A stretch of 32,975 nucleotides of DNA. Source: JBDRNO01 sp043811005 (lineage in GTDB: Bacteria; Bacteroidota; Bacteroidia; NORP154). The notes beneath the pieces were generated by a model, which saw only the letters and a list, made by a program, of their open reading frames with translations, made no database searches and was not told where the DNA came from. The stretch lies in contig JBDRNO010000013.1 in the NCBI GenBank assembly GCA_043811005.1, positions 1 through 32,975 on the forward strand, read 5' to 3'. Every line of letters starts with the position of its first letter. Positions within the stretch are counted from its first letter, which is position 1. This document shows, piece by piece, positions 8,205 through 16,439 of the stretch. The position numbers were made by a program, and so were the translations under genes.

Positions 8205-11200
8205 GTGAAAAAAGAACCAGGAGAGGAACAACTTTTTAAAATTCCTGCGGACAACAATTTTGGAGATGTTATTGTTGTCGGTGGAGGGATCAGCGGTATT
8301 CAAGCCGCTCTTGATCTTGCCACTTCCGGTTATAAGGTTTATTTGGTTGAAAAAGCGCCTACCATTGGAGGAAAGATGGCACAGCTTGATAAGACCTTTC
8401 CCACTAATGATTGCTCTATGTGTATTGAATCTCCCAAGTTTATTGAATGTGACAGGCATCCCAATATAGAAATTCTGACCTATACCGAAGTTGACAGTGT
8501 AGAAGGAGAAGCAGGAGACTTCACCGTAACTCTGAATAAAAAGCCCAGATACATTATAGAGGACAAATGCACAGGTTGTACTACATGTGTAGAGTACTGC
8601 CCTGCTCAAATCTCTGATCCTTTTAATCAGGACTTATCCTTGAATAAAGCTATCCATATATACTTCTCTCAGGCAGTTCCACTTGTCCCTTATATAGATG
8701 AAAGTTGCCTTTTCCTTAAAGACAAGAAATGTTCTATTTGTGTTGGCGTCTGTAAAAACAACGCCATTGATCTACATCAAACAGCGGAGAAGAAAGTGAT
8801 AAAAGTAGGGGCAATCGTTCTTGCTCCGGGCTATGAGGTATTTGACCCAAGGTTGAGGGGTGACTATGGCTACGGAAAGATTGCAAACGTGGTCACCAGC
8901 CTTGATTTTGAACGGTTGCTTTGTGCCACCGGGCCGCACGAAGGCGAGATATTGCGCCCTTCCGACCATCATCATCCGCACAAAATCGCATGGATACACT
9001 GTGTCGGGTCCAGACAGGTGATCAAGGGAGGCAATAGCTATTGTTCCTCGGTCTGCTGCTCCTATATCCAAAAGCAGGTGATTCTTGCCAAAGACCATGA
9101 CGCAGATACGGAAGCGACCATCTTCCATAATGATATCCGGTCTTATGGCAAGGATTTCGAACGATTCTACCAAAGAGCAGAGAACCTTCCCGGAGTGAAA
9201 TTTATTCGAAGCTACGTTTCGATAGGAAAAGAGATCCCTGAAACCAGGAATGTCACGATCCGATACTCCACGCCCGATGACGGGGTCAAAGAGGAAGAAT
9301 TCGATCTGGTAGTATTGGGCGTTGGATTGAACCCTCCTCCCGATGTGGAGGGCTTGGCAGACACATTCGGTATCGAGCTCAACGCTCACGGATTCTGCAA
9401 AACCGAGTCCACTACTCCCATCAATACCTCTCGCCCGGGTATCTTCATCAGCGGAGCCTTCTTTGGTCCCATGGATATTCCCGAGTCGGTTGTGGCAGCC
9501 AGCGGAGCGAATGCCCTTACGGGAGAGCTCCTGAAATCCCGGCGCGGCAGGCTGTCCAAAGAACGCGTCTATCCGCCGGAAAGGGATGTTTCCAAAGAAG
9601 AGGTCAGGGTTGGAGTCTTTGTGTGTCATTGCGGTGCCAATATCGGAAGAGTGGTCAATGTTCCTTCCGTAGTTGATTATTCCCTGACCCTGGACAATGT
9701 CGCCCACGCAGAAGAAGGCCTTTTTATCTGTTCTACTGATGCTGCCGAGAAAATATCGAATACGATCAGGGAAAAAGGGCTCAATCGCGTGGTTGTCGCT
9801 GCCTGCACCCCCAGGACACATGAGCCGCTATTTAGAGATACGCTTCGGGAAGGGGGAATTAATCAATATTTCTTCGACATGGCCAATATCAGAGAGCACT
9901 GCTCCTGGGTCCATTCCAAACAAAAAGAAGAGGCTACAAAAAAAGCAAAGGACATCGTCAGAATGTCGGTAGCCCGAACTGCCAATTTAGAGCCCTTGCA
10001 GGAATTTGATCTGCCCGTCAACAAGACGGGATTAGTGGTCGGAGGAGGTGTGGCTGGGATGACCAGTGCCCTGGGATTAGCTAACCAGGGATTTGAGGTT
10101 CACCTGTTAGAAAAGGAGGCAGACCTGGGAGGAATGGCACTAAAAATTCCTACCACCCTGGAAGGGACGGATGTTCAGGAATATTTGCGTGATTTGATAC
10201 GTAAGGTTTATCAGCACCCCTTAATACATATATCTCATAATGCTACCATTACAGATGTTTCCGGTTATGTGGGTAATTTCGCAACCACAGTAGAATCTGA
10301 AGGAAGAATTAAAAAGATTGACCATGGCGCAGCTATCCTCGCTACTGGTGTTGACGAATATAAACCCACTGAATACCTTTATGGGAAAGATGATAAGGTA
10401 ATTACTTCGATAGAGTTGGGGGAGCAAATAGCCAAGGGAGAAAAAAGCTTAACTGACGCTAAGAATCTGGTGATGATCCAATGCGTAGGTTGCAGACAAG
10501 AAGACAGAAATTACTGCAGCCGTGTATGTTGCAGCCATTCTGTAAAAAACGCCCTGAAATTAAAAGAGATAAACCCCCAGATAGATATCTACATTCTCTT
10601 TAGAGATATGAGAACCTATGGGTTTAGTGAGGATTATTACCGTGAAGCAGCTTACAAAGATGTAAAATTTATCCGGTATGAACCGGATGATAAGCCCCAG
10701 GTGGAAGCTTTAATAAAAGAAGGCAAAGAAATTTTACGGGTAAGTGTATTTGATCCGATTTTAGGCAAGAGACTTGCCATAGATGCCGATTTGGTTGCCT
10801 TGGCTGCCGCTGTTATTCCATCGCCAGGAACCCAGGAAGTAGCACGATTATTCAAGGTTGCTATGAGTCAGGATGGTTTTTTCCAGGAAGCTCATGTAAA
10901 ATTAAGACCTGTTGACTTTGCTGCAGATGGAGTTTTCCTGTGTGGGGCAGCTCACTATCCCAAACATATATCAGAGGCGATTAGCCAGGCATATGGAGCT
11001 GCCGGACGGGCTGTAAGTCTTCTCTCACAGGATACAGTCACCGCCTCCGGCTCTGTTTGCGAGGTTAAAGAGAATGATTGCATATCGTGTGGGGCATGTA
11101 TATCTGTCTGTACCTATGGTGCGATAGAGTTTCGTGATACACCAAAAGGCAAAAAGGCTGCTGTTAATTCTGTTCTCTGCAAAGGAGATGGTCTATGTAA

Positions 11201-11291
11201 CGCGGTGTGTCCAACTTCAGCAATTTCACTGAAGCATTATACCAATGAAGAGGTCTTTTGCCAAATTGACGCGGCTTTGGAAGACCTGTAG
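8205..11291 (+). CDS. bamE: HdrA-like flavoprotein with two FAD domains, BamE
   Basis: A 1028-residue tandem HdrA-like protein. The first FAD domain starts with VVGGGISGIQAA (about 24-35). It is followed by TNDCSMC, two inserted ferredoxin-type motifs (CTGCTTCVEYCP and CSICVGVC) and CVGSRQ. The second module has VVGGGVAGMTSA, CVGCRQ and a C-terminal 2[4Fe-4S] domain (CISCGACISVC and CKGDGLCNAVCP). HdrA-like flavins are the expected bifurcation site, and in the Bam complex this subunit links BamD to BamFGHI. The start is a GTG with AAGGA 9 bases upstream. Base composition is uneven: hand counts give about 37-38% GC near 8400-8700, 52-63% for 8821-9600, and 33% at 10201-10260. This suggests recombination with a GC-richer homologue. 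Confidence 0.87.
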   Translation: MKKEPGEEQLFKIPADNNFGDVIVVGGGISGIQAALDLATSGYKVYLVEKAPTIGGKMAQLDKTFPTNDCSMCIESPKFIECDRHPNIEILTYTEVDSVEGEAGDFTVTLNKKPRYIIEDKCTGCTTCVEYCPAQISDPFNQDLSLNKAIHIYFSQAVPLVPYIDESCLFLKDKKCSICVGVCKNNAIDLHQTAEKKVIKVGAIVLAPGYEVFDPRLRGDYGYGKIANVVTSLDFERLLCATGPHEGEILRPSDHHHPHKIAWIHCVGSRQVIKGGNSYCSSVCCSYIQKQVILAKDHDADTEATIFHNDIRSYGKDFERFYQRAENLPGVKFIRSYVSIGKEIPETRNVTIRYSTPDDGVKEEEFDLVVLGVGLNPPPDVEGLADTFGIELNAHGFCKTESTTPINTSRPGIFISGAFFGPMDIPESVVAASGANALTGELLKSRRGRLSKERVYPPERDVSKEEVRVGVFVCHCGANIGRVVNVPSVVDYSLTLDNVAHAEEGLFICSTDAAEKISNTIREKGLNRVVVAACTPRTHEPLFRDTLREGGINQYFFDMANIREHCSWVHSKQKEEATKKAKDIVRMSVARTANLEPLQEFDLPVNKTGLVVGGGVAGMTSALGLANQGFEVHLLEKEADLGGMALKIPTTLEGTDVQEYLRDLIRKVYQHPLIHISHNATITDVSGYVGNFATTVESEGRIKKIDHGAAILATGVDEYKPTEYLYGKDDKVITSIELGEQIAKGEKSLTDAKNLVMIQCVGCRQEDRNYCSRVCCSHSVKNALKLKEINPQIDIYILFRDMRTYGFSEDYYREAAYKDVKFIRYEPDDKPQVEALIKEGKEILRVSVFDPILGKRLAIDADLVALAAAVIPSPGTQEVARLFKVAMSQDGFFQEAHVKLRPVDFAADGVFLCGAAHYPKHISEAISQAYGAAGRAVSLLSQDTVTASGSVCEVKENDCISCGACISVCTYGAIEFRDTPKGKKAAVNSVLCKGDGLCNAVCPTSAISLKHYTNEEVFCQIDAALEDL

Positions 11292-11339
11292 AAATTTATG
11301 AAAGAACCTATTAATGATAAGAACATAACTTTGTAATCT

Positions 11340-11422
11340 AATTAAAAAAAATAGCAGATCTGAAAGTTCAAAGGTCAAAGTTCAAAATCCAAATCAAATC
11401 CCAACTTTAAAATCCAAAAAAA
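11340..11422. repeat. Degenerate AAAGTTCAAA/AAATCCAAA repeats
   Basis: Short direct words (AAAGTTCAAAGG, AAAGTTCAAAATCC, AAATCAAATCC, AAAATCCAAA) fill most of the bamE-bamF gap. No hairpin terminator was seen. The words resemble the spacer repeats elsewhere in the window in style but not in sequence. Confidence 0.45.
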
Positions 11423-11428
11423 CTAAAC

Positions 11429-12223
11429 ATGGGTACAGAACTTATACCGAAACCGAGGATTGTTGGTTTTTTATGCAAGTGGTGAGCATATTCCGCTGCG
11501 GACTTGGCTGGGGTCTCCAGACAACAATATTCGACTGAAATTAAGATTATCAATGTCATGTGTACTGGCAGGATAGATCTTGCATTTATATTCCGGGCTT
11601 TCCTGAAGGGAACTGACGGAGTATTTATTGGCGGTTGCTGGCCTGGCGAATGCCATTATGTTACTGAAGGAAATTACGATGCATTAAGCAATGTGCACAT
11701 TAGTAGAAAATTACTAGAGTACATAGGAGTGAATCCTGAAAGGTTATTGATTGAATGGATATCTGCCTCTGAAGGAAACCGTTTCGCAGAGCTTATGAAT
11801 GATTTTGCCTATAAGCTGAAGGAAATAGGAGTTCTTGGCAAAGCCGAAGGAATCGACAAAAATGGATTAAAACTCAAACTTGAAGCAGTAAAAATGCTCA
11901 TTCCATACATCAAGCTCGTGTTGACACAGCGGCTCCATGTACCGGTTAAAACTGAGAAAGCGTATCACGAATTTTTCAACAGTAACGAATTTAAAAAATT
12001 GTTTGAAGAATTAATTTTAGATAAATTGGCAATAAGCCAAATTATGTCACTTCTGCGGGAAAGCCCCATTTCAAGCGGGGAAATCTCTGAAATTTTGGGC
12101 TTAAACCCGTCTGAAGTATCAAGACACCTTAAAGTTTCAACAAGGCAAGGATTAGCCAGGTACGATGTAAAAAGCAAATGTTATGCTATTACAGGAGATA
12201 AAATAAAAGTTATTGGACTATAG
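11429..12223 (+). CDS. bamF: Selenocysteine-containing MvhD-like subunit BamF (UGA at 11483-11485 read as Sec)
   Basis: Reading from ATG 11429, the frame meets TGA at codon 19 and then continues without a break to TAA at 12223, giving 264 residues. Around the TGA the protein reads FLCKWUAYSAADLAGVSR, aligning with the FCCNWCSYxGADLAGxSR start of MvhD-type hydrogenase/Hdr delta subunits, where U replaces the second Cys. Other likely [2Fe-2S] ligands are C16, C45, C70 and C75 (GGCWPGECHY). A GGUCU-loop hairpin lies just after the UGA. A start at the TTG 11504 would lose the CxxU motif. Selenocysteine in BamF of Geobacter and related deltaproteobacteria is known (from memory). MvhD passes electrons to HdrA-like BamE. 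About 110 extra C-terminal residues end in a winged-helix-like stretch (about 205-260: SSGEISEILGLNPSEVSRHL). Function requires SelABCD, not present here. Confidence 0.88.
11504..11524 (+). promoter_or_regulatory. Bacterial SECIS element for bamF
   Basis: The hairpin is TTG/CAA, a G-A mismatch, then CTGG/CCAG, closed by a GGTCT loop (11512-11516). The loop sequence matches the GGUCU of the E. coli fdhF SECIS apical loop. The first loop G lies 27 bases after the last base of the UGA, within the spacing usual for bacterial SECIS elements. It overlaps coding sequence, as expected in bacteria. Confidence 0.75.
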
Positions 12224-12257
12224 ACTGATCAAACCGTTAATTTTATGTGAATAATTT

Positions 12258-13094
12258 ATGGAAACAACCAAAATAGCTTTATTCAAAGGTAGAAAAATAA
12301 GACGACTCATTTATAAAAACGATTGGTGGTTTTCAGTAGTGGATGTTTGTGAAGTTTTAACAGATAGCGCTGATTCTGGCGCTTATTGGAGAAAATTAAA
12401 GCAGAGATTAAAAGAAGAAGGAAGTGAAGTCGTGACATTTTGTCACGGGTTGAAATTGGAAGCGTCTGACGGGAAAATGCGTGAGACCGATTGTGCTGAT
12501 ACGGAAGGGATTTTTCGTATTATTCAATCTATACCCTCACCTAAAGCAGAGCTTTTTAAAAGATGGCTGGCAAAAGTCGGTTATGAAAGAGTGCAGGAAA
12601 TAGAAAATCCTGAATTGGCAACCAAACGAACGAGAATAATTTATAAATTAAAAGGATATTCTGACAACTGGATTGAAAAAAGAATTCGCGGCATTGCTAT
12701 CCGAGAGGAATTAACCGATGAGTGGCAAAAAAGAGGGGCAAAAGAGCAAAGGGACTACGAGATTTTAACTGCTGAGATATCCAAAGCCAGTTTTGGCATG
12801 ACGCCAAGCGAGTACCAAAAACTTAAAGAATTAAAACGACAGAATCTGCGCGACCACATGAATGACTTGGAATTGATTTTTACTATGCTTGGCGAACGGG
12901 CTACAACTGAAATTCATCGCAATGAGAATTCGCACGGTGTGCCAAAATTAAAATCAGACGCAAAAGCCGGTGGAGATATTGCCGGTGGAGCAAGAAAAAA
13001 ATTAGAAAAACGACTGGGACGTTCAATCGTTTCAAAAGAAAACTATTTAAAAAAACCACAAGATAAAAAGTTATTGGATAAGAAAAAACCGTGA
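12258..13094 (+). CDS. Bro-N domain protein, phage-antirepressor-like, inserted in the bam operon
   Basis: A 278-residue protein. Its N-terminal 110 or so residues look like a Bro-N domain (KIRRLIYKNDWWFSVVDVCEVL, then DCADTEGIFRIIQSIPSPKAE and FKRWLAKVGYERVQEIENPE). The lysine- and glutamate-rich C-terminal half includes IRGIAIREELTDEWQKRG. Such proteins are DNA-binding and occur in phages and as solitary genes in Bacteroidota. Nothing ties it to benzoyl-CoA chemistry. It starts 34 bases after bamF, and its TGA overlaps the GTG start of bamG (13091-13094), so it is probably co-transcribed with bam genes and could couple translation of bamG. Whether it is a passenger or a captured regulator cannot be told from sequence. 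Confidence 0.75.
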   Translation: METTKIALFKGRKIRRLIYKNDWWFSVVDVCEVLTDSADSGAYWRKLKQRLKEEGSEVVTFCHGLKLEASDGKMRETDCADTEGIFRIIQSIPSPKAELFKRWLAKVGYERVQEIENPELATKRTRIIYKLKGYSDNWIEKRIRGIAIREELTDEWQKRGAKEQRDYEILTAEISKASFGMTPSEYQKLKELKRQNLRDHMNDLELIFTMLGERATTEIHRNENSHGVPKLKSDAKAGGDIAGGARKKLEKRLGRSIVSKENYLKKPQDKKLLDKKKP

Positions 13095-13543
13095 ATATTA
13101 AAAGAATAGATCAGATTATAGATAAACAACAGGGCGAAGCCAGTTCACTCATTCAGGTATTACTGGAGATTCAGAGCGAAAACCATTGGCTTCCAAAAGA
13201 AGCATTGGAAAGGGTCGGTGAAAGATTACAGGTTCCTATATCCAGGATACAGCATATAGTGACCTTTTATAAAGCCTTTAGTTTGGTTCCTAAAGGACGT
13301 CATGAAGTTCACATTTGTATGGGCACTGCCTGTCATGTTCGTGGTGCATCGCGTATCCTCGAAACAGTTCAAGACCAGACTGGGATTAGACCTGGCGAAA
13401 CGGACCTGGATTTGAAGTTCAGCCTGGAAACGGTTAACTGTCTTGGATGCTGTGCTCTGGGACCGGTGATGGAAATCAATGGGAAGACTCACGGAAAGCT
13501 GTCTAGATCTGTAACAGAAGACGTACTAAAAAGCTATGATTAA
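13091..13543 (+). CDS. bamG: NuoE-like [2Fe-2S] thioredoxin-fold subunit BamG
   Basis: A 150-residue protein of NuoE size. The helical N-terminus (HWLPKEALERVGERL) precedes a thioredoxin-like [2Fe-2S] domain with ligands C76, C81, C117 and C121 (HICMGTACHVRG and VNCLGCCALGPVM). It would pass electrons between the BamH flavin and other clusters. The start is a GTG overlapping the stop of the Bro-N gene. No ATG is available in frame before the conserved region. There is little Shine-Dalgarno sequence upstream, so translation may depend on coupling with the preceding gene. bamH begins 19 bases downstream. Confidence 0.88.
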   Translation: MNIKRIDQIIDKQQGEASSLIQVLLEIQSENHWLPKEALERVGERLQVPISRIQHIVTFYKAFSLVPKGRHEVHICMGTACHVRGASRILETVQDQTGIRPGETDLDLKFSLETVNCLGCCALGPVMEINGKTHGKLSRSVTEDVLKSYD

Positions 13544-13562
13544 TTTCAATTAAGGAAAGATC

Positions 13563-15473
13563 ATGCAAAGGATAAATTCACCCATAGAACTGGAAGAATT
13601 CAGGAAGGATATCTTATCAAAAAGGGATCCAAAAAAACCTTGTCTTACACTGTGTTCTGGTACTGCATGTCATGCTACCGGTAGTAAAGAAGTTGCTCTC
13701 GCTATTGAACAGGAATTAGAAAAACAAGGATTAAAGGAAGAGGTGGATTTTAGAAGAACCGGCTGCCATGGCTTTTGTGAGAAAGGTCCCATTGTTATTA
13801 TTTTCCCTGAGGAGATATGTTATCTCCAGGTAACACCTGAAGACGTTCCCGATATTTTTTCTCAGACCATAAAGGAGAAGAAGGTTGTAGATCGTTTACT
13901 CTATGTTGACCCAACCACTTGCGAAAAAGTAACCTATGAATCCGATATTCCCTTTTATAAAAATCAGGAACGGGTTGTATTCGGCACCAATCAAAAAATT
14001 GACCCCACAAGTGTTGAAGATTACCTCGCCATTGGTGGCTATCAAGCCTTAGCTAAAGCGCTATTCGAGATGTCGCCAGAGCAGGTTATTAAAGAAGTGA
14101 AAGAAGCCAAGTTGAGGGGGCGGGGTGGAGGAGGTTTCCCGGCGGGAATAAAGTGGGAATTTACTCGTAATGCCCCAGGGGAACCAAAGTATGTAGTAGT
14201 CAATTGCGATGAGGGAGACCCGGGGGCTTACATGGACAGGTCACTTATGGAAGGAAATCCATATGGTGTGCTTGAGGGCTTGCTTATCGGAGCCTATGCC
14301 ATTGGCGCTCATGAGGGATATATTTATGTTCGCCAGGAATATCCCCTGGCGCTGGAGAACTTGGGTATTGCTATCGCGCATGCTGAGGAATATGGTCTTC
14401 TGGGGAAAGATATCCTCGGTTCAGGATTCGATTTTAACATTAAGGTGCATCGGGGAGCCGGCGCCTTCGTTTGTGGTGAAGAAACAGCTCTCATCATGTC
14501 TCTGGAGGGTAAGGTAGGCGAACCAAGACCGAGGCCACCATATCCGGCTGTGAAAGGGCTCTGGGATAAGCCGACAAATATTAATAATGTAGAGACATGG
14601 GCTAATGTTCCCTTGATTATTAATAAAGGAGCTAAGGCCTTTACATCAATCGGCACCGAGGAAAGCAAGGGTACGAAGATATTCTCCCTGGTCGGTAAGA
14701 TAAACAATACTGGTCTTGTGGAAGTACCAATGGGCATCACACTGAGAGATATTATCTTTAAGATAGGCGGTGGAATCCCCGGAGGCAAGAAGTTCAAAGC
14801 TGTGCAGACCGGAGGACCGTCCGGAGGATGTATCCCTGAGGAGCAATTAGATTTGGAAGTTGGTTTTGATGAACTCACCAAAGCCGGCTCAATGATGGGT
14901 TCCGGTGGTATGATTGTGATGGATGAAGATACCTGCATGGTTGATGTCGCCAGGTACTTTATTAACTTCCTCACGGATGAATCGTGTGGCAAATGCCTCC
15001 CCTGCCGTGAAGGCTTGAGGCAGATGCATAAAATTCTTAACAATATCACCGAAGGAAATGGAAAAGAGGGCGACATCGAGCTTTTGGAGGAACTATCCGA
15101 AACAGCCGTTGAAGCCTCCCTTTGTGCTTTAGGTACTACTGCCCCCAACCCGTTTCGAAGCACGTTACGTTACTTCAGAGATGAGTATGAGGCACACATA
15201 AGGGAGAAGCGATGCCCGGCTCTGTCCTGCAAGGAACTGATCTCATACTATATTGATCCTGTTAAATGCCGTGCCTGTATGATTTGCCTTAAAAAGTGCC
15301 CTGCCGATGCTATTGACGGTGGCAAGAAAAAGATCCATATAGTTGACCAGGAGAAATGCACAAATTGTGGAAATTGCCTTGAAGTTTGCCCCTCTAAATT
15401 TGATGCGGTGAAGAAGATTTCCGGCGAGCCGGTTCCTTCTCCTGTTCCTGAAGAAAAAAGAATTATAAGTTGA
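13563..15473 (+). CDS. bamH: NuoF-like NADH-binding FMN/iron-sulfur subunit BamH
   Basis: A 636-residue NuoF-like protein of the long type found in bifurcating hydrogenases and Bam complexes. Domains in order: a thioredoxin-like [2Fe-2S] domain (C31, C36, C68, C72), the NADH/FMN-binding core (LRGRGGGGFPAG at 184-195, then NCDEGDPGAYMDR and GAGAFVCGEETALI), the SLBB-like region, the N3-type [4Fe-4S] motif (ESCGKCLPCREG and the later SLCALG), and a C-terminal 2[4Fe-4S] ferredoxin domain (CRACMICLKKCP and CTNCGNCLEVCP). It is the expected NAD(H)-reacting subunit. All ligand positions look intact. A fragment of a GxxExxY gene begins directly at its stop codon. Confidence 0.9.
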   Translation: MQRINSPIELEEFRKDILSKRDPKKPCLTLCSGTACHATGSKEVALAIEQELEKQGLKEEVDFRRTGCHGFCEKGPIVIIFPEEICYLQVTPEDVPDIFSQTIKEKKVVDRLLYVDPTTCEKVTYESDIPFYKNQERVVFGTNQKIDPTSVEDYLAIGGYQALAKALFEMSPEQVIKEVKEAKLRGRGGGGFPAGIKWEFTRNAPGEPKYVVVNCDEGDPGAYMDRSLMEGNPYGVLEGLLIGAYAIGAHEGYIYVRQEYPLALENLGIAIAHAEEYGLLGKDILGSGFDFNIKVHRGAGAFVCGEETALIMSLEGKVGEPRPRPPYPAVKGLWDKPTNINNVETWANVPLIINKGAKAFTSIGTEESKGTKIFSLVGKINNTGLVEVPMGITLRDIIFKIGGGIPGGKKFKAVQTGGPSGGCIPEEQLDLEVGFDELTKAGSMMGSGGMIVMDEDTCMVDVARYFINFLTDESCGKCLPCREGLRQMHKILNNITEGNGKEGDIELLEELSETAVEASLCALGTTAPNPFRSTLRYFRDEYEAHIREKRCPALSCKELISYYIDPVKCRACMICLKKCPADAIDGGKKKIHIVDQEKCTNCGNCLEVCPSKFDAVKKISGEPVPSPVPEEKRIIS

Positions 15474-15648
15474 TGAAAAAATTATTATTGAGTTGAAAAA
15501 AGATGAACGATTTTCCAAAACACATATTGAACAAGTGTTGGATTATATTAAGCGTTCTAATCTTAAGCTTGCACTTTTAATCAATTTCACGAAACAAGGT
15601 GTTAAATTTAAGCGGATTGTAAATATTAATCAAACTATAAATTCGTAA
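15472..15648 (+). pseudogene. C-terminal fragment of a GxxExxY family gene
   Basis: Frame +1 from 15472 reads DEKIIIELKKDERFSKTHIE, then a LDYIKRSNLKLALLINF stretch and KRIVNIN, ending at TAA. This is the C-terminal half of GxxExxY proteins (PD-(D/E)XK-like fold, small ORFs common as dispersed elements). The N-terminal half with the name-giving motif is absent. Upstream in the same frame there is a stop (TAA 15466-15468), and the fragment overlaps the bamH stop codon. It is a truncated remnant and is probably not translated. Confidence 0.65.
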
Positions 15649-15744
15649 TTCGTATGTTCGTAAAAAATTCGTAATTCGGTGGGATAATCAGTGAAATTCC
15701 TAATTCGTATATTCGTAACAAATTCGTACTTCGATGGAATAATC
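15641..15744. repeat. Two direct copies of an AATTCGTA-rich repeat of about 50 bp
   Basis: Copy one (15641-15689) and copy two (15696-15744) share the layout AATTCGTA-TTCGTA-AAATTCGTA-TTCG-TGGRATAATC. They directly follow the GxxExxY remnant and probably represent its decayed flank. Between here and bamI at 15825 there is only AT-rich spacer. Confidence 0.6.
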
Positions 15745-15824
15745 TAAAAAAAATGACCTAAATCAATGCTTTATTTTTAATATAAATAAATATCGCAAAT
15801 TTACAATTGAAAAAGCAGCTATAA

Positions 15825-16439
15825 ATGAATGGGATACTTTTACGGATTGATGACAAAGAAGTCAAAGCAAGGGAAGGGATGACCGTCCTGGAGGCAGCAC
15901 AAAGTGCAGGGATATCAATACCCACACTTTGTTACCACGAAAAATTGGCGCCTTTTGGAGGTTGCCGGCTTTGTATCGTGGAAGTAGAAGTTAGCGGTTG
16001 GACAAAACTCGTTGTTTCCTGCGTTTACACGATTGAAGAAAATTTAGTAGTCAGAACCAGATCTGCTAAGGTAGATAGAATTCGCAAAACCCTCCTGGAG
16101 CTATTGTTGGCTCATGCCCCGGATTCCCCGGAATTGCAGGATTTGGCTAAGGAGTATGGTGCAGACAAAAATCGTTTTGAAAAAGAGGCATCTTTTTGCA
16201 TTCATTGTGGGCTTTGTGTCAGATACTGTGCCGAAGTGAAGAAGAAGAACGCAGTTGGATTTGTTGACAGAGGAATAAAGAAGGAGATATGTTTCATTCC
16301 GGAAATTGCCTCTAAAGAGTGCAACAACTGCAAGGAATGTTTTCCGCTCTGCCCGACATCGTATCTCCAGGCAGCTTTCGTTTTCACCGAAGCCCTTGCA
16401 TTTCCCAGAGTTTCTTCCGGAACCTTGTCAAATGAATAG
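15825..16439 (+). CDS. bamI: NuoG N-terminal/HoxU-like iron-sulfur subunit BamI
   Basis: A 204-residue protein. The plant-type [2Fe-2S] ferredoxin domain has C36, C47, C50 and C66 (TLCYHEKLAPFGGCRLC). A ferredoxin-like 2[4Fe-4S] region follows with C125/C128/C131/C135 and C166/C169/C172/C176. There is no molybdopterin domain, as expected for short NuoG/HoxU-type subunits. It would complete the BamGHI diaphorase-like module. It is separated from bamH by 351 bases of element remnant and repeats, so it may need its own promoter. The ATG follows no clear Shine-Dalgarno, which is common in this phylum. Confidence 0.87.
   Translation: MNGILLRIDDKEVKAREGMTVLEAAQSAGISIPTLCYHEKLAPFGGCRLCIVEVEVSGWTKLVVSCVYTIEENLVVRTRSAKVDRIRKTLLELLLAHAPDSPELQDLAKEYGADKNRFEKEASFCIHCGLCVRYCAEVKKKNAVGFVDRGIKKEICFIPEIASKECNNCKECFPLCPTSYLQAAFVFTEALAFPRVSSGTLSNE

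Noticed and set aside
11504..12223. Treating bamF as starting at the TTG 11504
   Set aside because: This would drop the CxxU/CxxC motif needed by MvhD proteins. The upstream frame matches the family through the UGA, and a SECIS-like hairpin is present.
14324..15163. Long minus-strand frame opposite bamH (and similar ones opposite bamE and the thiolase)
   Set aside because: They have no recognisable motifs and lie fully within strongly supported coding sequence on the other strand, so they are shadows.
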